Source of the DNA: a bacterium
Lineage (GTDB): Bacteria; Bacillota; Bacilli; Lactobacillales; Streptococcaceae
DNA: 64,000 nucleotides
NCBI GenBank assembly: GCA_905221215.1
Contig: CAJNCI010000002.1
Location: 124,001-188,000 of the forward strand
Direction: 5' to 3'
Numbering within the stretch: the first letter of the stretch is position 1; each line of letters begins with the position of its first letter. The translations under genes and the position numbers were made by a program. Under the pieces are notes generated by a model. The model was not told where the DNA came from. It saw only the letters and a list, made by a program, of their open reading frames with translations, and ran no database searches. Positions 47,123 through 57,244 of the stretch are shown piece by piece.

Positions 47123-47362
47123 TTAATCTTCGTTTACGAAAGGCATCAAAGCCATTACGCGAGCGCGTTTGATAGCTGTTGTTACTTTACGTTGGTTTTT
47201 AGCTGAAGTTCCTGTTACACGACGAGGAAGGATTTTCCCACGTTCTGAAACGAAACGGCTAAGAAGCTCAGTATCTTTGTAATCAACATATTCAATTTTG
47301 TTTGCTGCGATGTAATCAACTTTTTTACGGCGTTTGAATCCGCCACGACGTTGTTGAGCCAT
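47123..47362 (-). CDS. rpsR: 30S ribosomal protein S18
   Basis: 79 residues, full length. [27 protein letters not shown], then [36 protein letters not shown], the signature of S18. No zinc cysteines. Last gene of the rpsF-ssb-rpsR operon and followed by an array of terminator-like repeats. Confidence 0.98.
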   Translation of the reverse strand: MAQQRRGGFKRRKKVDYIAANKIEYVDYKDTELLSRFVSERGKILPRRVTGTSAKNQRKVTTAIKRARVMALMPFVNED

Positions 47363-47393
47363 GTTTTTTCTCCTTTATAATTTTAGTTGTCCA

Positions 47394-47864
47394 TTAGAAT
47401 GGTAAATCATCATCTGAAATATCCAATGGATTTGTTGCTCCAAATGGATTTTCATCACGTGAAAAGTCTGGTACTGAATTTGTAGGTGCTGAATAGTTTG
47501 CAGTTGGTGCAGAGTAAGCTCCACCTGTATGACCTTCACGCACGCTACGGCTTTCCAACATTTGGAAATTCTCAGCCACGACCTCTGTCACGTAGACACG
47601 TTGTCCTTGCTGGTTATCGTAACTACGAGTCTGGATACGACCAGTCACCCCGATAAGTGAGCCTTTTTTAGCCCAGTTAGCAAGGTTTTCAGCCTGTTGG
47701 CGCCACATAACGACATTGATAAAATCAGCCTCACGTTCACCATTTTGACTCTTAAATGTACGGTTTACTGCAAGAGTAAAAGTCGCAACTGCTACATTTG
47801 ATGGGGTATAACGCAACTCAGCGTCACGTGTCATACGCCCTACAAGTACAACATTGTTAATCAT
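47394..47864 (-). CDS. ssb: Single-stranded DNA-binding protein
   Basis: 156 residues. OB fold 1-105 ([58 protein letters not shown]), a flexible linker and the acidic protein-interaction tip DISDDDLPF. It lies between the two ribosomal genes, the classic rpsF-ssb-rpsR order. Confidence 0.98.
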   Translation of the reverse strand: MINNVVLVGRMTRDAELRYTPSNVAVATFTLAVNRTFKSQNGEREADFINVVMWRQQAENLANWAKKGSLIGVTGRIQTRSYDNQQGQRVYVTEVVAENFQMLESRSVREGHTGGAYSAPTANYSAPTNSVPDFSRDENPFGATNPLDISDDDLPF

Positions 47865-47875
47865 AGTTTACCTTC

Positions 47876-48166
47876 TTACGCGTCAGTTTTGACGATCATG
47901 TGACGAAGAATGTCAGCGTTGATTTTTGAAAGACGGTCAAACTCTTTAAGAGCTACGTCGTCGTTTGCTTCAACGTTAACGATGTGGTAAAGTCCTTCAC
48001 GGAAATCTTTGATTTCGTATGCAAGACGACGTTTTTCCCAAGATTTTGATTCAACAACAGTTGCACCGTTGTCAGTCAAAATAGAGTCAAAACGTGCTAC
48101 CAAAGCGTTTTTAGCTTCTTCTTCAATGTTTGGACGAATGATATAAAGAATTTCGTATTTAGCCAT
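47876..48166 (-). CDS. rpsF: 30S ribosomal protein S6
   Basis: 96 residues. [49 protein letters not shown] and the [12 protein letters not shown]-terminus mark S6. It forms a dimer with S18 in the 30S platform. First gene of its operon, with a clear promoter and a 70-nt structured leader that might respond to S6:S18. Confidence 0.98.
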   Translation of the reverse strand: MAKYEILYIIRPNIEEEAKNALVARFDSILTDNGATVVESKSWEKRRLAYEIKDFREGLYHIVNVEANDDVALKEFDRLSKINADILRHMIVKTDA

Positions 48167-48181
48167 TGATATGTTCCTCCT

Positions 48182-48234
48182 TTTGGTCTAATGACCCCAA
48201 GACTTTGCAAGGGGTAAGTGAGGTTCGCTCACAA
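48182..48234 (-). promoter_or_regulatory. Structured rpsF leader
   Basis: Two small minus-strand hairpins: GTGAG/CTCAC with loop CGAAC, and CCCC/GGGG around TTGCAAAGTCTT. They lie between the inferred transcription start and the RBS AAGGAGG. S6:S18-binding leaders are known in bacteria, but I do not see the full motif. Confidence 0.3.
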
Positions 48235-48240
48235 TAAATT

Positions 48241-48269
48241 ATTATACTAGAAAAAAATTTTTTACGCAA
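48241..48269 (-). promoter_or_regulatory. rpsF operon promoter
   Basis: -35 TTGCGT (48264-48269), 17-nt spacer, -10 TATAAT (48241-48246). Confidence 0.75.
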
Positions 48270-48285
48270 GTAAAAACTCTGAAAT

Positions 48286-48313
48286 AAAAAAAGAAGATGA
48301 CGAATCATCTTCT
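48286..48313 (-). terminator. Terminator of the giant surface-protein gene
   Basis: Perfect 9-bp stem AGAAGATGA / TCATCTTCT with a 4-nt loop, followed by T7 on the minus strand, about 17 nt after the stop. Confidence 0.85.
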
Positions 48314-48329
48314 CAAAAACTATGAGTTT

Positions 48330-51300
48330 TTAGTCTTCTTTTTTCTTGCGAGCAAGAAGTCCAAATCCACCTAGGGCTCCAAGAAGTCCAAGCGCTGCAA
48401 GACTAGCGTTAGCTTCTGTACCTGTGTTAGGCAATTCTTTTTGACCATCAACAAATTTAGGTGTTTCTGGTTGGGTAGCTGAATCAGTAGGTACTAATAC
48501 TTCAGCTGGTGTTGGAACAGCAGGTTGGTTTGGAGTTGTTGGTTGTTCTTGATGTCTAGGAGTTTCAACTTCAGATGGTGCTGTTCCCACTTTCTTATAG
48601 TGATGTAAGGTATTTCCTTTAGCATCCGTTGTTGAATGACTAAATTCATATCCTTCCAACTCTATTGGATTGTGTTTTCCTTCTTTATCTGAAGTAATTC
48701 GGTTACCATTTTCATCAAGATATTCCGTTACAATCTGAACAGTTGAATCGCCATTTTGAGAAATGACTCCTCCACCATTTTGTGATTTAGGTGTTACCGT
48801 TACTGGTACTTCTAATTCGATAACATCGCCATTTGGTAATTTCACCTTAACTTTAACAGCTTTTTTAACTCCTGATGTTTCTGTTGTTGGAATTTCTCCG
48901 ACCTCAACAATTTCCCATCCTTCTGGTAAATCGACTTTCTTCATAACATCTTCTTTCGTAATCGGTGTTCCCACTTCTACTACAATAGGTGTTACTTTCG
49001 GTGTTACAATGATTGGTACTTCTACCTCAACAATTTCTCCAGTCGGTACTTTAATCTTCACTTTAACACTTGGTTTCACTCCAGCCGGAACGGTTGTTGG
49101 AATTTCTCCTACTTCTACAATTTCCCATCCTGGTTCTTTTGGAAGATCGATATGACCTTTTACATCATCTGGTGAGATTGGAGTTCCTTGTGGCACAATA
49201 ATTTGTCTTACAGTTGGCGTTACGATGACTGGTACATCAACTGTAATCTTACGTCCATCTGGTAATTCAATTTCCACAGGAACAGCTGGTTTTGTTCCTG
49301 GTGTAGTTGTTGTTGGGACTTCTCCTACTTTTGTTACTTTCCAGTCTTTTGGTAATTCAAAATGTTTCTGAACATCTTCTGGAGTAACAGGTGTTCCTAC
49401 TGAAACTACTACAGGTGTTACTTTTGGTGTTACGATGATTGGAATATCCATCGTTACTCGAATTCCATTAGGTAATTCAACCACTACTGGAATACTTGGT
49501 CTTTCCCCTGGAACATCCGTTGAAGGTTTATCTCCAATAGAAATAACTTTTACTCCTTTTGGAATGTGTTTTTCAACATCCTCAGTAGTAATTGGATCCC
49601 CTTGCTTTTTAACGATATCGCTAACAGGAGTGACATTTACTGGAACTTCTACCGTAACTACTTTGTCATTTGGTAATGTAATCGTTACTCTTACTGGATC
49701 TTTTTTACCTGGTGTTGTTAAGTCTGGAAAGTCTCCTACATTAACTGTAGATCCTTCTGGTACTTTGATTTGTTTCAAGACATCTTCTGGAGTTAGTTTA
49801 TTTTTTGTTACTGGAGTTTCAATTGGTGTAACTGGCGTTACAGTTACCGGAACATCCACTGTGATAACTTTACCATTTGGCAATTCAATTGTTACCTTAA
49901 CCGGATTTTTCTTACCTGGTGTTGTTAAGTCTGGAATGTTTTCTACATTTGTAATCTTGCTACCTTCTGGAACTTTAACATATTTAGAAATATCATCTTT
50001 TGTTAAAGGTGTATTCGTCACTGGTGTTTCGATTTCCTTAACAGGCGTTACATTCACTGGGACTTCTACTGTAATTACTTTTCCATTTGGTAGTTCTACC
50101 GTTACTTTAACTGGGTCTTTCTTACCTGGCGTTGTTAAGTCTGGAATGTTTTCTACATTCGTTACTCTTCCGCCTTCTGGAACTTTAACATATTTAGAAA
50201 TATCATCTTTTGTTAAAGGCGTATTCGTCACTGGTGTTTCGATTGGTTTCGGTTTAGCTTCCACCACTTTAATCGTTGCCGGTACTTCTACTAACACATT
50301 TCCATTTTTGTCTTTTACTACGACTGTTACCGGCTTATCTCCGACAGTTGTTGCATCAAATGGTTCAGTTTGTCCCTCAGGAACTTTATATTCAAATGTT
50401 GAACCTTCTGGATAATCACTTGGAGTAATACTATCTTTTGGTTTTGGTTGATTTTCACCTGTAGCATTAATAGGAATTAATTGTTCTTTTCCTTCCACTA
50501 CTTTAACCTTAGTTGGTACCTCAACAAGTGTATCATCTCCATCTTTAGCAACAACGACTACATCTTTTTCGCCTGGTGTTGTAGTGTCCACTGGAGTCTT
50601 ATATCCAAATGTAATTCCATCTGGATACTCTTCTGGATTAATACTCTTAGATGCATCTGGTTGTTTGTTTGATTTATCAACAGGAACATATTGAGTCTTA
50701 GGTTCCACAACCATTACTTTTGCAGGGACTTTTGTAATGACCTTATCACCAATTTTCGCTACTACAATAACATCCTTTTCGCCTGGTGTTGTTGTGTCTA
50801 CAGGAGTTTCATAAGTAAACTCTGTATCTTTAGGGAAGGCTTTAGGATCAATACTTCCTTCAGCAGATGGTTGTTTTTTATCTTTGTCTACTGGGACAAA
50901 TTGTGGATAGCTTTCTACAACACGTACTGTTGCAGGAACTTCAACTAATACTTTATCCCCTTGTTTCACAACAACGGTAACTTTCTTGTCACCTGATGTA
51001 GACGTATCTACTTCTTCTTTATACTCAAATGTTGCATCTTCTGGATAATCATCCGTATCAATACTATCTTCTGGAGACGGTTGTTTCTTACCTTCATCCA
51101 CTGGAACGATTTGAGGGTAACCTTGTACAACCTTCACTTTTGTTGGCACTTCAACAAGTGTATCATCTCCATCTTTGGCAACAACGACTACATCTTTTTC
51201 ACCTGGTGTTGTTGTGTCCACAGGAGTTTTGTACTCAAATGTTGTGCCATCTGGATATTGTTCTGGATCAATACTCTTAGATGCATCTGGTTGTGGTTTG

Positions 51301-54300
51301 CTTGGATCTGCTGCCACATATTGTGTCTTAGGATCTACTACCACTACTTTTGCAGGAACTTCTACAATTGGTTGACCATTTAGTTTTGCTACAACTGTGA
51401 CATCTTTTTCACCTGAAGTGGTTGTATCTACTGGTGTCTTATATTCAAATGTTGTGCCATCTGGATATTCTCCTGGTGTAACACTATCTTTCGCTTCAGG
51501 TTGTTTTTTAGCTGGATTTGCCACTACAAATTGTGGTGTACTATCTACTACACGTACAATTGCTGGTACTTCTGCAATAGGATTACCATCTTTATCCAAC
51601 ACTTCAACAATCACATTCTTATCTCCAGTTGTTGTTACATCGATTGGAGAGGTTTGTCCATTAGGAGTTTTATATCTGAATGTAGAACCTTCTGGGTATT
51701 CTGTTTTATCAATGCTTTTCTCTGGATCTGGAAGAACATCGTTTGTTTCTTTAACTGGCACGATTTGAGGGACACCTTCAACTACTGTAACTGGTACTTT
51801 AACAGTTGTTGTTTTTTCTTGACCATCTACAGTGTATTTAACAGTTACATCCACTTCCGTATCATCTGTTAAGTCAGGAACTGTTACTGTAGCTGTCTCA
51901 TCAATAGCAACTGTAGCACCTTGTGGTAATTTCCCTGTAAATGTTCCGTCAGCAATAGCTTTTTTAGCTTGAGCAAGTACTTTTTCTTTTGCTTTATCCT
52001 TGTCACTATTTTTAGCAACTAGAATTTCTTCAGCTTCTGGTTTTGGTAATACTGTTACTGGAACACTTACTGTTTCTGTTAAGTTACCATTGTCATAGGT
52101 TACTGGTACGTCAACTTTTACATCTGTTGCTCCAGCTTTTCCAGTTGTTTCTGGCAATGTTGTTGGTTCACCTTTTGTACCGTCTGTTCCTGCTGTTACA
52201 GCATCTTTCGCTTGTTCAGCGGTTAGTTTTTCACCTTCGAATACGACGATTTTACTTGGTGTTGAGCTTACAACTGTTACTGGTACTGAAATTGTATCTT
52301 CTGTTACCACTGTACCTGTACTATCTTTGTATTGTACTTTTACTGGAACTGCTGTTTTATCACCATTAGAATCTGTTGTTGGAACAGCATATGTTTGATT
52401 TGGATCTAATTCTGCTCTAATTCCTGATGGTAATATTAGTTTACCTACTGCAGCTTGTGCTTTTTCTTTCACTGCTGTTGTTAAGATATCACCAGTTGTA
52501 TCTTTTAATGTGATTACTTTTTCTGGTGTAGCTTTTGGTAAGACTGTCACTGGAACTTTTACAGTTTCATTTCCGCTTGGATAGGTTACTGTAGTTGGAA
52601 CCGTTACATCTGTTGCGCCTACTTTTCCTGTCGTTTCTGGTAAATCAGCTTCTGTTGGCGTTCCTACTGTCCCTCCAGTATCTGGTGTTACTGCTTCTTT
52701 CACCTTATTCGCATCTGGTTTGTTTCCTTCCACAGTGTAAACTGTTTTTGGTACTGAACCTAATACATTTACAGTAATTTCAGCATCTTTTGTATAAGTT
52801 TTGCCATCAACTGTATAAGTTACTGGAACTTTAACGATTCCTTTATCCGTTCCTTTTTCTGCAGTCATGGTTGCTAATACTTCTTCCGTAACATCTCCAA
52901 CAACTACATCTTTAGAACCTTCTGGTAAATTATCTTTGAAATCAGCTGATGTTACTAATTCCGTTGCTTTGGCTTTCGCAGCTTCTTTTACTTTTTCAAC
53001 AGTTGAGCCTTTTGGTACATCTACTTCCCCTGTTGCTTTTGGTAAAACAACGACTGGAACTAAAACTCTTTCAGATAAACTATCATTATTATAGGTTACC
53101 GGAATTGGAACTTCCTTATTCCCTGGTTCTGCTGTAATATCTTCAGATAATAGAGGTTCACCTATTTTTCCATCTGTACCTGCTGTTACAGCTGCTTTCA
53201 CTTCGTCATCTGTTAATTCATCATCTTCGAATTTGACAATTTTATTTACTGTTGATCCTACTACTGTTACTGGAACTTCGACTTCTCTCGTTTCAACAAC
53301 ATTATCATTAGCATCTTTGTACTCTACTACTACTTTTGCAGGAGTTTGTACACCTGTTGTCGCTGTTGCTGGAAGAGTGCCTTCTTTTACTTGTTTAATC
53401 GATACTTTTATACCTGTTGGAATCTTATCTGTAGCAATTGCCTTAGCTGCTTCTTTAGCTTTTTCTTTCACTACAGTTTCTAAATCAGAGCTATCTTTAA
53501 GTACCGTTACTCCTGTAGGAGTTACTTTGGGTAAAACTACAACATCTACAGTTGTTTCTACTGAAATTGTTTCTGTTCCTTTTGTATAAGTTACGGTTGC
53601 AGGAGTTGGTAATGTTTGACCTGCTTGACCTGAAGTTGCAGGAATATTCGTTATGTCATTTTTAGTTGGAGTGAAACCATCTACAGCTGTAGGATTTACT
53701 TTGTCTTTTAATTGATCACTTGTTACTGTGTCGTCTTCAACTGTATAAAATTTATTAGTTGCTTGATCTTTAGCAGTAATAACATAAGTCGTTGAAGCAA
53801 TCGCAGTATTATCATTTTCATTTGTTCCTGTTGCTGTATCTGAATCGGCAGTAACTTTATTTCCATTACTATCTTTCACTTCTACTTTAACAGTATAATT
53901 TCCTGCTTCTGTTAACTTCACAGCTGCAACTTCTGTGGCACTATGATATTCCGTTACTTTCCCTGAAGGAGAAGTTAACGTTACTTTAGTAACAGTTGTT
54001 TCTTTTTTATTTGGCTCTGTAGTCGCATCATCTTCTCTGTCAGTTATTTTTACTGTAGCAGATGCTTGTTTTACTAAATCAACAGTTGCACCTTTTACAG
54101 TTGTGTATGAAGTTGAAGTAATAGTCGGAGCATCATTTAATACAGACGCTTTATCTGAACTTTCTACATGAACCGCATCTACTGTTCCAGTGAAGCCTGA
54201 TGAAGTTGAAATATTCCAGGTCTCTCCATTTTTAGTTGCTGTTACAGTTGAGTTGTCATTTGCTGACCACGTGTTTGTTCCTTTATCGTATTTAACCGTA

Positions 54301-56846
54301 ACAACCATACCTTTATTGGTATCAGTTGCTGACTCTGCTGAACTATTCGCCGCATTTTCTTTATTATAAGTTGTCAAGGTACGAGTAGGATTATTAACAG
54401 CTGTTACTTTTCCTGTTGCATCTAACGTACGTGTATATTCATAAACATTGAATGTTGTTTCTCCATTTTTGTTTACATCAACATATAAATCACGTTTTAA
54501 CCATGTAGTAGTTCCATCGCTATTAACTGTTTTCTTTTCAGCAATATCACTAGGCAAATCCCAACGACCTGTTGTCTTATTGAATGTCGCGGTTACATTA
54601 TCTCCAACTTGAGTTTTTATAGTTACTTCCGCTCTTGTGAACGTTGCGGTTACATTTTCACTACTTGCTGTTACGTTAATCGTATCTGTAGCTGCGTTTG
54701 CTGTTGCTGTTGGAAGAACTTTTAAGTTAAAGGTTGCTCCAACTGTACCGATTTCGTCATTGACATTTACAGCTGTATTAGTGGTTTCTGATACAACCCA
54801 TTTACCATTTTTAGCAACAATTTTAGTATTTGTTCCATCTGGTAATGAAATAGTTGCTTCAGAAGCACCGTTTGAAATCGTAATTGGGACTTCTTTGTCA
54901 TATGCGTGCACATTTTTTACAGTTACTTCAGGTGCAATTTTAAAGGTTGCATGAGCATACGCTTCGTTTGCATTGGCTACATTATAGTCTCTTGCATAAA
55001 TAGATACACGATAAATCCCTGCTTCAGTAGGAGTTCCTTTAAATCCATTTTGATTGCCATCCGTCATATCATTTGAAGCAATTGTGAAACCTACACCAGG
55101 AATTTTAGTGTCATCTCCTGTTAATTCTGTAGGATTCCCTGCTCCTGCCCCTGTAGTTCCTGTAATATTCGCTCCAGAAACACCAACAATAGCACGACTT
55201 ACCGTATCTCTAATAGTCGCTGTACGGTTAAGAGGAGTTCCATTTTCATCTGTTAAATTATAAGGAATATTTCTACCATTAGGTGCTCCGGCATGAGAAC
55301 CACCCGCATCTCTATAGTCAACCGGAACTACAAGATTTTCTCCTACTTTTCCTTCCTTAACTGTATCATTAATTCCAATTTTAGGTGGTGTAGTATCTTT
55401 CCAAGCTACTCCACCAAATCGATGATCATCTAAAGGAAGTGTTAATGTTTTACCTGTAATAGTGTTTTTAAAAGTGACCCGAGTTCTTAATTGTTGATAG
55501 TTAAATGGAGTATTATGTGTAAGAACCCCTTGCACACTATCTGTTTGCTTGTCATATGTAGCCCCTGGAAAATTGTATACTGTAAAATCTGAAACCGTCC
55601 ATCCAGCGGCCTTAGCTTCTTCAGTTACTTCAATACGTTTACTTACGTCTTTAATATATACTTTATCAATACCTTGTTCATATCCAAGTTTATAAATACT
55701 TGATATTAGATATTCATATGCTCCACTACCATAGTAAGTAGAAGCTGCAGAGCCTTGAATTCTTGAACCATCATATCGCATTTTCCCACGCCATAATTCG
55801 GCTTCTTCAATAATTTTCTGAACTTCTTCTGCTGAGAGTTGTAATCCATAGTCAATACGCGCTTTAACATCACTTGCTTGTAATTTGTAAGTAAAGTTTG
55901 ATGGCCCAGGAACTTCACGTGTACCGGCTCGTTGATCAGAGAACACTCTAAACGCTAATCCTTCAGCAGCTGCTTTTTGATCTGGAGTATCCACTCCTAG
56001 AGTACCTGACCCTGATTGAACACCAAATGGCATTGTATAGGTATCCCAACCAGTGAAATTATCTCTTGAGACTGTACTTGTATCTCCAACAATATTTTTG
56101 GCTGTTGGTTTTGCTGGTGTTGTTGGGGTGATGACATCATTTGTAACTGTAGTAGTTGTTGTACCCGCAGCCTCTCTAAACCCACTTTCCCCATTTCCAG
56201 GAATCACTTGTCCATTACGTGAGTCTTGATTATTGTTTACTTTATCTTCTGTAGGTTTATCTGCTTCCTTAGGAGTTGCTTTTGGCATACTTTCAATAAC
56301 GAAAGCTTTGTTTTTTAATTCTCGAGTAGCTTTATCTACTTCTGCTTGTGTTGCTTTTTCATTTGATAAGAAAGTTTGAGCTTTAGCTAGTTCTGCTTTA
56401 GCAGTTTCGATGGTTGCAGCAGTCTTTTCAGATACTCCTGCTTTTTCAAGGGCTGTCTCCATACGAGTAATAGCCGCTTCCAATTTGCTTGTATCAGCCT
56501 TTGTTACCGTTACTGATGTTGCTGGTTGCTCTACATCAGACGCTTGTTGTTCTACAGTTGGTGCTGTTGGTTGCTCAGTTGCTGGTGTTGCTGGTGTCGC
56601 CACAGTTGATGTAGAAGTTTCAGTTGAAGCTACAGGCTTGCTTGAATCTGCTTGATTTCCAGCATCAGGACTTGCTTGTTCGCTAGTCACTATAGCTGAT
56701 GTACCTTGCTCGTGAGCCTGAACAGTCGCTGCCCCACCAAACATCATATAGGCTGCTACAGCTACTGACGCTGCTCCAAAACTATACTTACGGATTGAAA
56801 AGCGCTGGACTTTTTGTCCGTGATATTTTTCCATTCTTGAATGCAT
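48330..56846 (-). CDS. Giant LPXTG-anchored surface protein with Rib-type tandem repeats
   Basis: 2838 residues. YSIRK-G/S signal (about 15-45, FSIRKYSFGAASVAVAAY); low-complexity Thr/Pro/Glu segment; a FIVAR-like helical part (about 115-185); a non-repetitive region (about 270-1030) that may be the ligand-binding head; four blocks of about 165 residues (about 1030-1690) with LTxEQxKDAVTAGTDG and VPVTVLPK; seven 70-residue Rib-like repeats (about 1692-2196, YPDGTTFEYKTPVDTTTPG core); seven more of a third type (about 2197-2685, VPEGSxVxNV..LPNGK core); a MucBP-like segment (about 2690-2745); and LPNTG at 2805-2809 with hydrophobic tail and RKKKED. Likely a sortase-anchored adhesin. ATG 56846 has GAGGAG upstream. 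Confidence 0.88.
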   Translation of the reverse strand: MHSRMEKYHGQKVQRFSIRKYSFGAASVAVAAYMMFGGAATVQAHEQGTSAIVTSEQASPDAGNQADSSKPVASTETSTSTVATPATPATEQPTAPTVEQQASDVEQPATSVTVTKADTSKLEAAITRMETALEKAGVSEKTAATIETAKAELAKAQTFLSNEKATQAEVDKATRELKNKAFVIESMPKATPKEADKPTEDKVNNNQDSRNGQVIPGNGESGFREAAGTTTTTVTNDVITPTTPAKPTAKNIVGDTSTVSRDNFTGWDTYTMPFGVQSGSGTLGVDTPDQKAAAEGLAFRVFSDQRAGTREVPGPSNFTYKLQASDVKARIDYGLQLSAEEVQKIIEEAELWRGKMRYDGSRIQGSAASTYYGSGAYEYLISSIYKLGYEQGIDKVYIKDVSKRIEVTEEAKAAGWTVSDFTVYNFPGATYDKQTDSVQGVLTHNTPFNYQQLRTRVTFKNTITGKTLTLPLDDHRFGGVAWKDTTPPKIGINDTVKEGKVGENLVVPVDYRDAGGSHAGAPNGRNIPYNLTDENGTPLNRTATIRDTVSRAIVGVSGANITGTTGAGAGNPTELTGDDTKIPGVGFTIASNDMTDGNQNGFKGTPTEAGIYRVSIYARDYNVANANEAYAHATFKIAPEVTVKNVHAYDKEVPITISNGASEATISLPDGTNTKIVAKNGKWVVSETTNTAVNVNDEIGTVGATFNLKVLPTATANAATDTINVTASSENVTATFTRAEVTIKTQVGDNVTATFNKTTGRWDLPSDIAEKKTVNSDGTTTWLKRDLYVDVNKNGETTFNVYEYTRTLDATGKVTAVNNPTRTLTTYNKENAANSSAESATDTNKGMVVTVKYDKGTNTWSANDNSTVTATKNGETWNISTSSGFTGTVDAVHVESSDKASVLNDAPTITSTSYTTVKGATVDLVKQASATVKITDREDDATTEPNKKETTVTKVTLTSPSGKVTEYHSATEVAAVKLTEAGNYTVKVEVKDSNGNKVTADSDTATGTNENDNTAIASTTYVITAKDQATNKFYTVEDDTVTSDQLKDKVNPTAVDGFTPTKNDITNIPATSGQAGQTLPTPATVTYTKGTETISVETTVDVVVLPKVTPTGVTVLKDSSDLETVVKEKAKEAAKAIATDKIPTGIKVSIKQVKEGTLPATATTGVQTPAKVVVEYKDANDNVVETREVEVPVTVVGSTVNKIVKFEDDELTDDEVKAAVTAGTDGKIGEPLLSEDITAEPGNKEVPIPVTYNNDSLSERVLVPVVVLPKATGEVDVPKGSTVEKVKEAAKAKATELVTSADFKDNLPEGSKDVVVGDVTEEVLATMTAEKGTDKGIVKVPVTYTVDGKTYTKDAEITVNVLGSVPKTVYTVEGNKPDANKVKEAVTPDTGGTVGTPTEADLPETTGKVGATDVTVPTTVTYPSGNETVKVPVTVLPKATPEKVITLKDTTGDILTTAVKEKAQAAVGKLILPSGIRAELDPNQTYAVPTTDSNGDKTAVPVKVQYKDSTGTVVTEDTISVPVTVVSSTPSKIVVFEGEKLTAEQAKDAVTAGTDGTKGEPTTLPETTGKAGATDVKVDVPVTYDNGNLTETVSVPVTVLPKPEAEEILVAKNSDKDKAKEKVLAQAKKAIADGTFTGKLPQGATVAIDETATVTVPDLTDDTEVDVTVKYTVDGQEKTTTVKVPVTVVEGVPQIVPVKETNDVLPDPEKSIDKTEYPEGSTFRYKTPNGQTSPIDVTTTGDKNVIVEVLDKDGNPIAEVPAIVRVVDSTPQFVVANPAKKQPEAKDSVTPGEYPDGTTFEYKTPVDTTTSGEKDVTVVAKLNGQPIVEVPAKVVVVDPKTQYVAADPSKPQPDASKSIDPEQYPDGTTFEYKTPVDTTTPGEKDVVVVAKDGDDTLVEVPTKVKVVQGYPQIVPVDEGKKQPSPEDSIDTDDYPEDATFEYKEEVDTSTSGDKKVTVVVKQGDKVLVEVPATVRVVESYPQFVPVDKDKKQPSAEGSIDPKAFPKDTEFTYETPVDTTTPGEKDVIVVAKIGDKVITKVPAKVMVVEPKTQYVPVDKSNKQPDASKSINPEEYPDGITFGYKTPVDTTTPGEKDVVVVAKDGDDTLVEVPTKVKVVEGKEQLIPINATGENQPKPKDSITPSDYPEGSTFEYKVPEGQTEPFDATTVGDKPVTVVVKDKNGNVLVEVPATIKVVEAKPKPIETPVTNTPLTKDDISKYVKVPEGGRVTNVENIPDLTTPGKKDPVKVTVELPNGKVITVEVPVNVTPVKEIETPVTNTPLTKDDISKYVKVPEGSKITNVENIPDLTTPGKKNPVKVTIELPNGKVITVDVPVTVTPVTPIETPVTKNKLTPEDVLKQIKVPEGSTVNVGDFPDLTTPGKKDPVRVTITLPNDKVVTVEVPVNVTPVSDIVKKQGDPITTEDVEKHIPKGVKVISIGDKPSTDVPGERPSIPVVVELPNGIRVTMDIPIIVTPKVTPVVVSVGTPVTPEDVQKHFELPKDWKVTKVGEVPTTTTPGTKPAVPVEIELPDGRKITVDVPVIVTPTVRQIIVPQGTPISPDDVKGHIDLPKEPGWEIVEVGEIPTTVPAGVKPSVKVKIKVPTGEIVEVEVPIIVTPKVTPIVVEVGTPITKEDVMKKVDLPEGWEIVEVGEIPTTETSGVKKAVKVKVKLPNGDVIELEVPVTVTPKSQNGGGVISQNGDSTVQIVTEYLDENGNRITSDKEGKHNPIELEGYEFSHSTTDAKGNTLHHYKKVGTAPSEVETPRHQEQPTTPNQPAVPTPAEVLVPTDSATQPETPKFVDGQKELPNTGTEANASLAALGLLGALGGFGLLARKKKED

Positions 56847-56884
56847 GATTACTCCTCACTTGTCATTATTCATCAATAAAATGA

Positions 56885-56933
56885 AGTCAAAGTCATTCCA
56901 AAAGATTCACTCTCTTAAACAATCACTTTGACT
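56885..56933 (-). promoter_or_regulatory. Hairpin in the 5' leader of the giant surface-protein gene
   Basis: Arms of 13 nt (56885-56897 and 56921-56933), core AGTCAAAGT/ACTTTGACT, with one mismatch and a 23-nt loop. It is followed on the minus strand by TCATTTTATTG. It lies about 40 nt before the start codon. It could attenuate transcription or protect the message. Confidence 0.4.
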
Positions 56934-56956
56934 CTCATTTTTCAATTGTTATATCA

Positions 56957-56985
56957 ATTGTACCACACATATCTATTTATATCAA
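56957..56985 (-). promoter_or_regulatory. Promoter of the giant surface-protein gene, embedded in repeated boxes
   Basis: -35 TTGATA (56980-56985), 17-nt spacer, extended -10 TGGTACAAT (hexamer 56957-56962). Two direct copies of TTATATCAATTG (56949-56960 and 56977-56988) overlap the -10 and the -35, and a third CAATTG lies at 56943-56948. The arrangement looks like an operator pair. Confidence 0.65.
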
Positions 56986-56988
56986 TTG

Positions 56989-57214
56989 ATACTCCTTAGA
57001 AGTCAAAAAGCATAGCTTACCAAGCTTATCTACAATCTCAAAACAGTGTTTTAATCATTTTGATACTCGTTTTCTGTTTCACTTTTTGATTTTGATTGAA
57101 TACAATTTGATTCACATCTCACTGGTACCATATCTAGTAATAAAAAAACTCAGGACGTTTAATAAGGAACTATCCAAATTAGAGAGTTCAGCTCTCAATA
57201 GTTGACAAAGAGCC
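56989..57214. other. Intergenic sequence with a BOX-like remnant
   Basis: No gene seen. 57026-57053 (TATCTACAATCTCAAAACAG then TGTTTT) resembles a boxB/boxC module of BOX elements without its partners. The rest is AT-rich with a short GAG-AGTTCAGCTCTC hairpin near 57180-57197. Confidence 0.4.
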
Positions 57215-57238
57215 AAAAAACGCCACATGGGCGTTTTT
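57215..57238 (-). terminator. asnS terminator
   Basis: Stem AAAAACGCC / GGCGTTTTT with loop CATGT, ending in TTTTTT on the minus strand. Confidence 0.88.
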
Positions 57239-57244
57239 CTGTTC

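Noticed and set aside
49435..50415. Long plus-strand open frame of 326 codons opposite the giant surface gene, with others at 48763-49155, 51397-51768 and 53233-53589
   Set aside because: They mirror the tandem repeats of the real gene on minus, have repetitive Gly/Thr/Ser/Val composition and no RBS. They are open only because of the repeat codon pattern.
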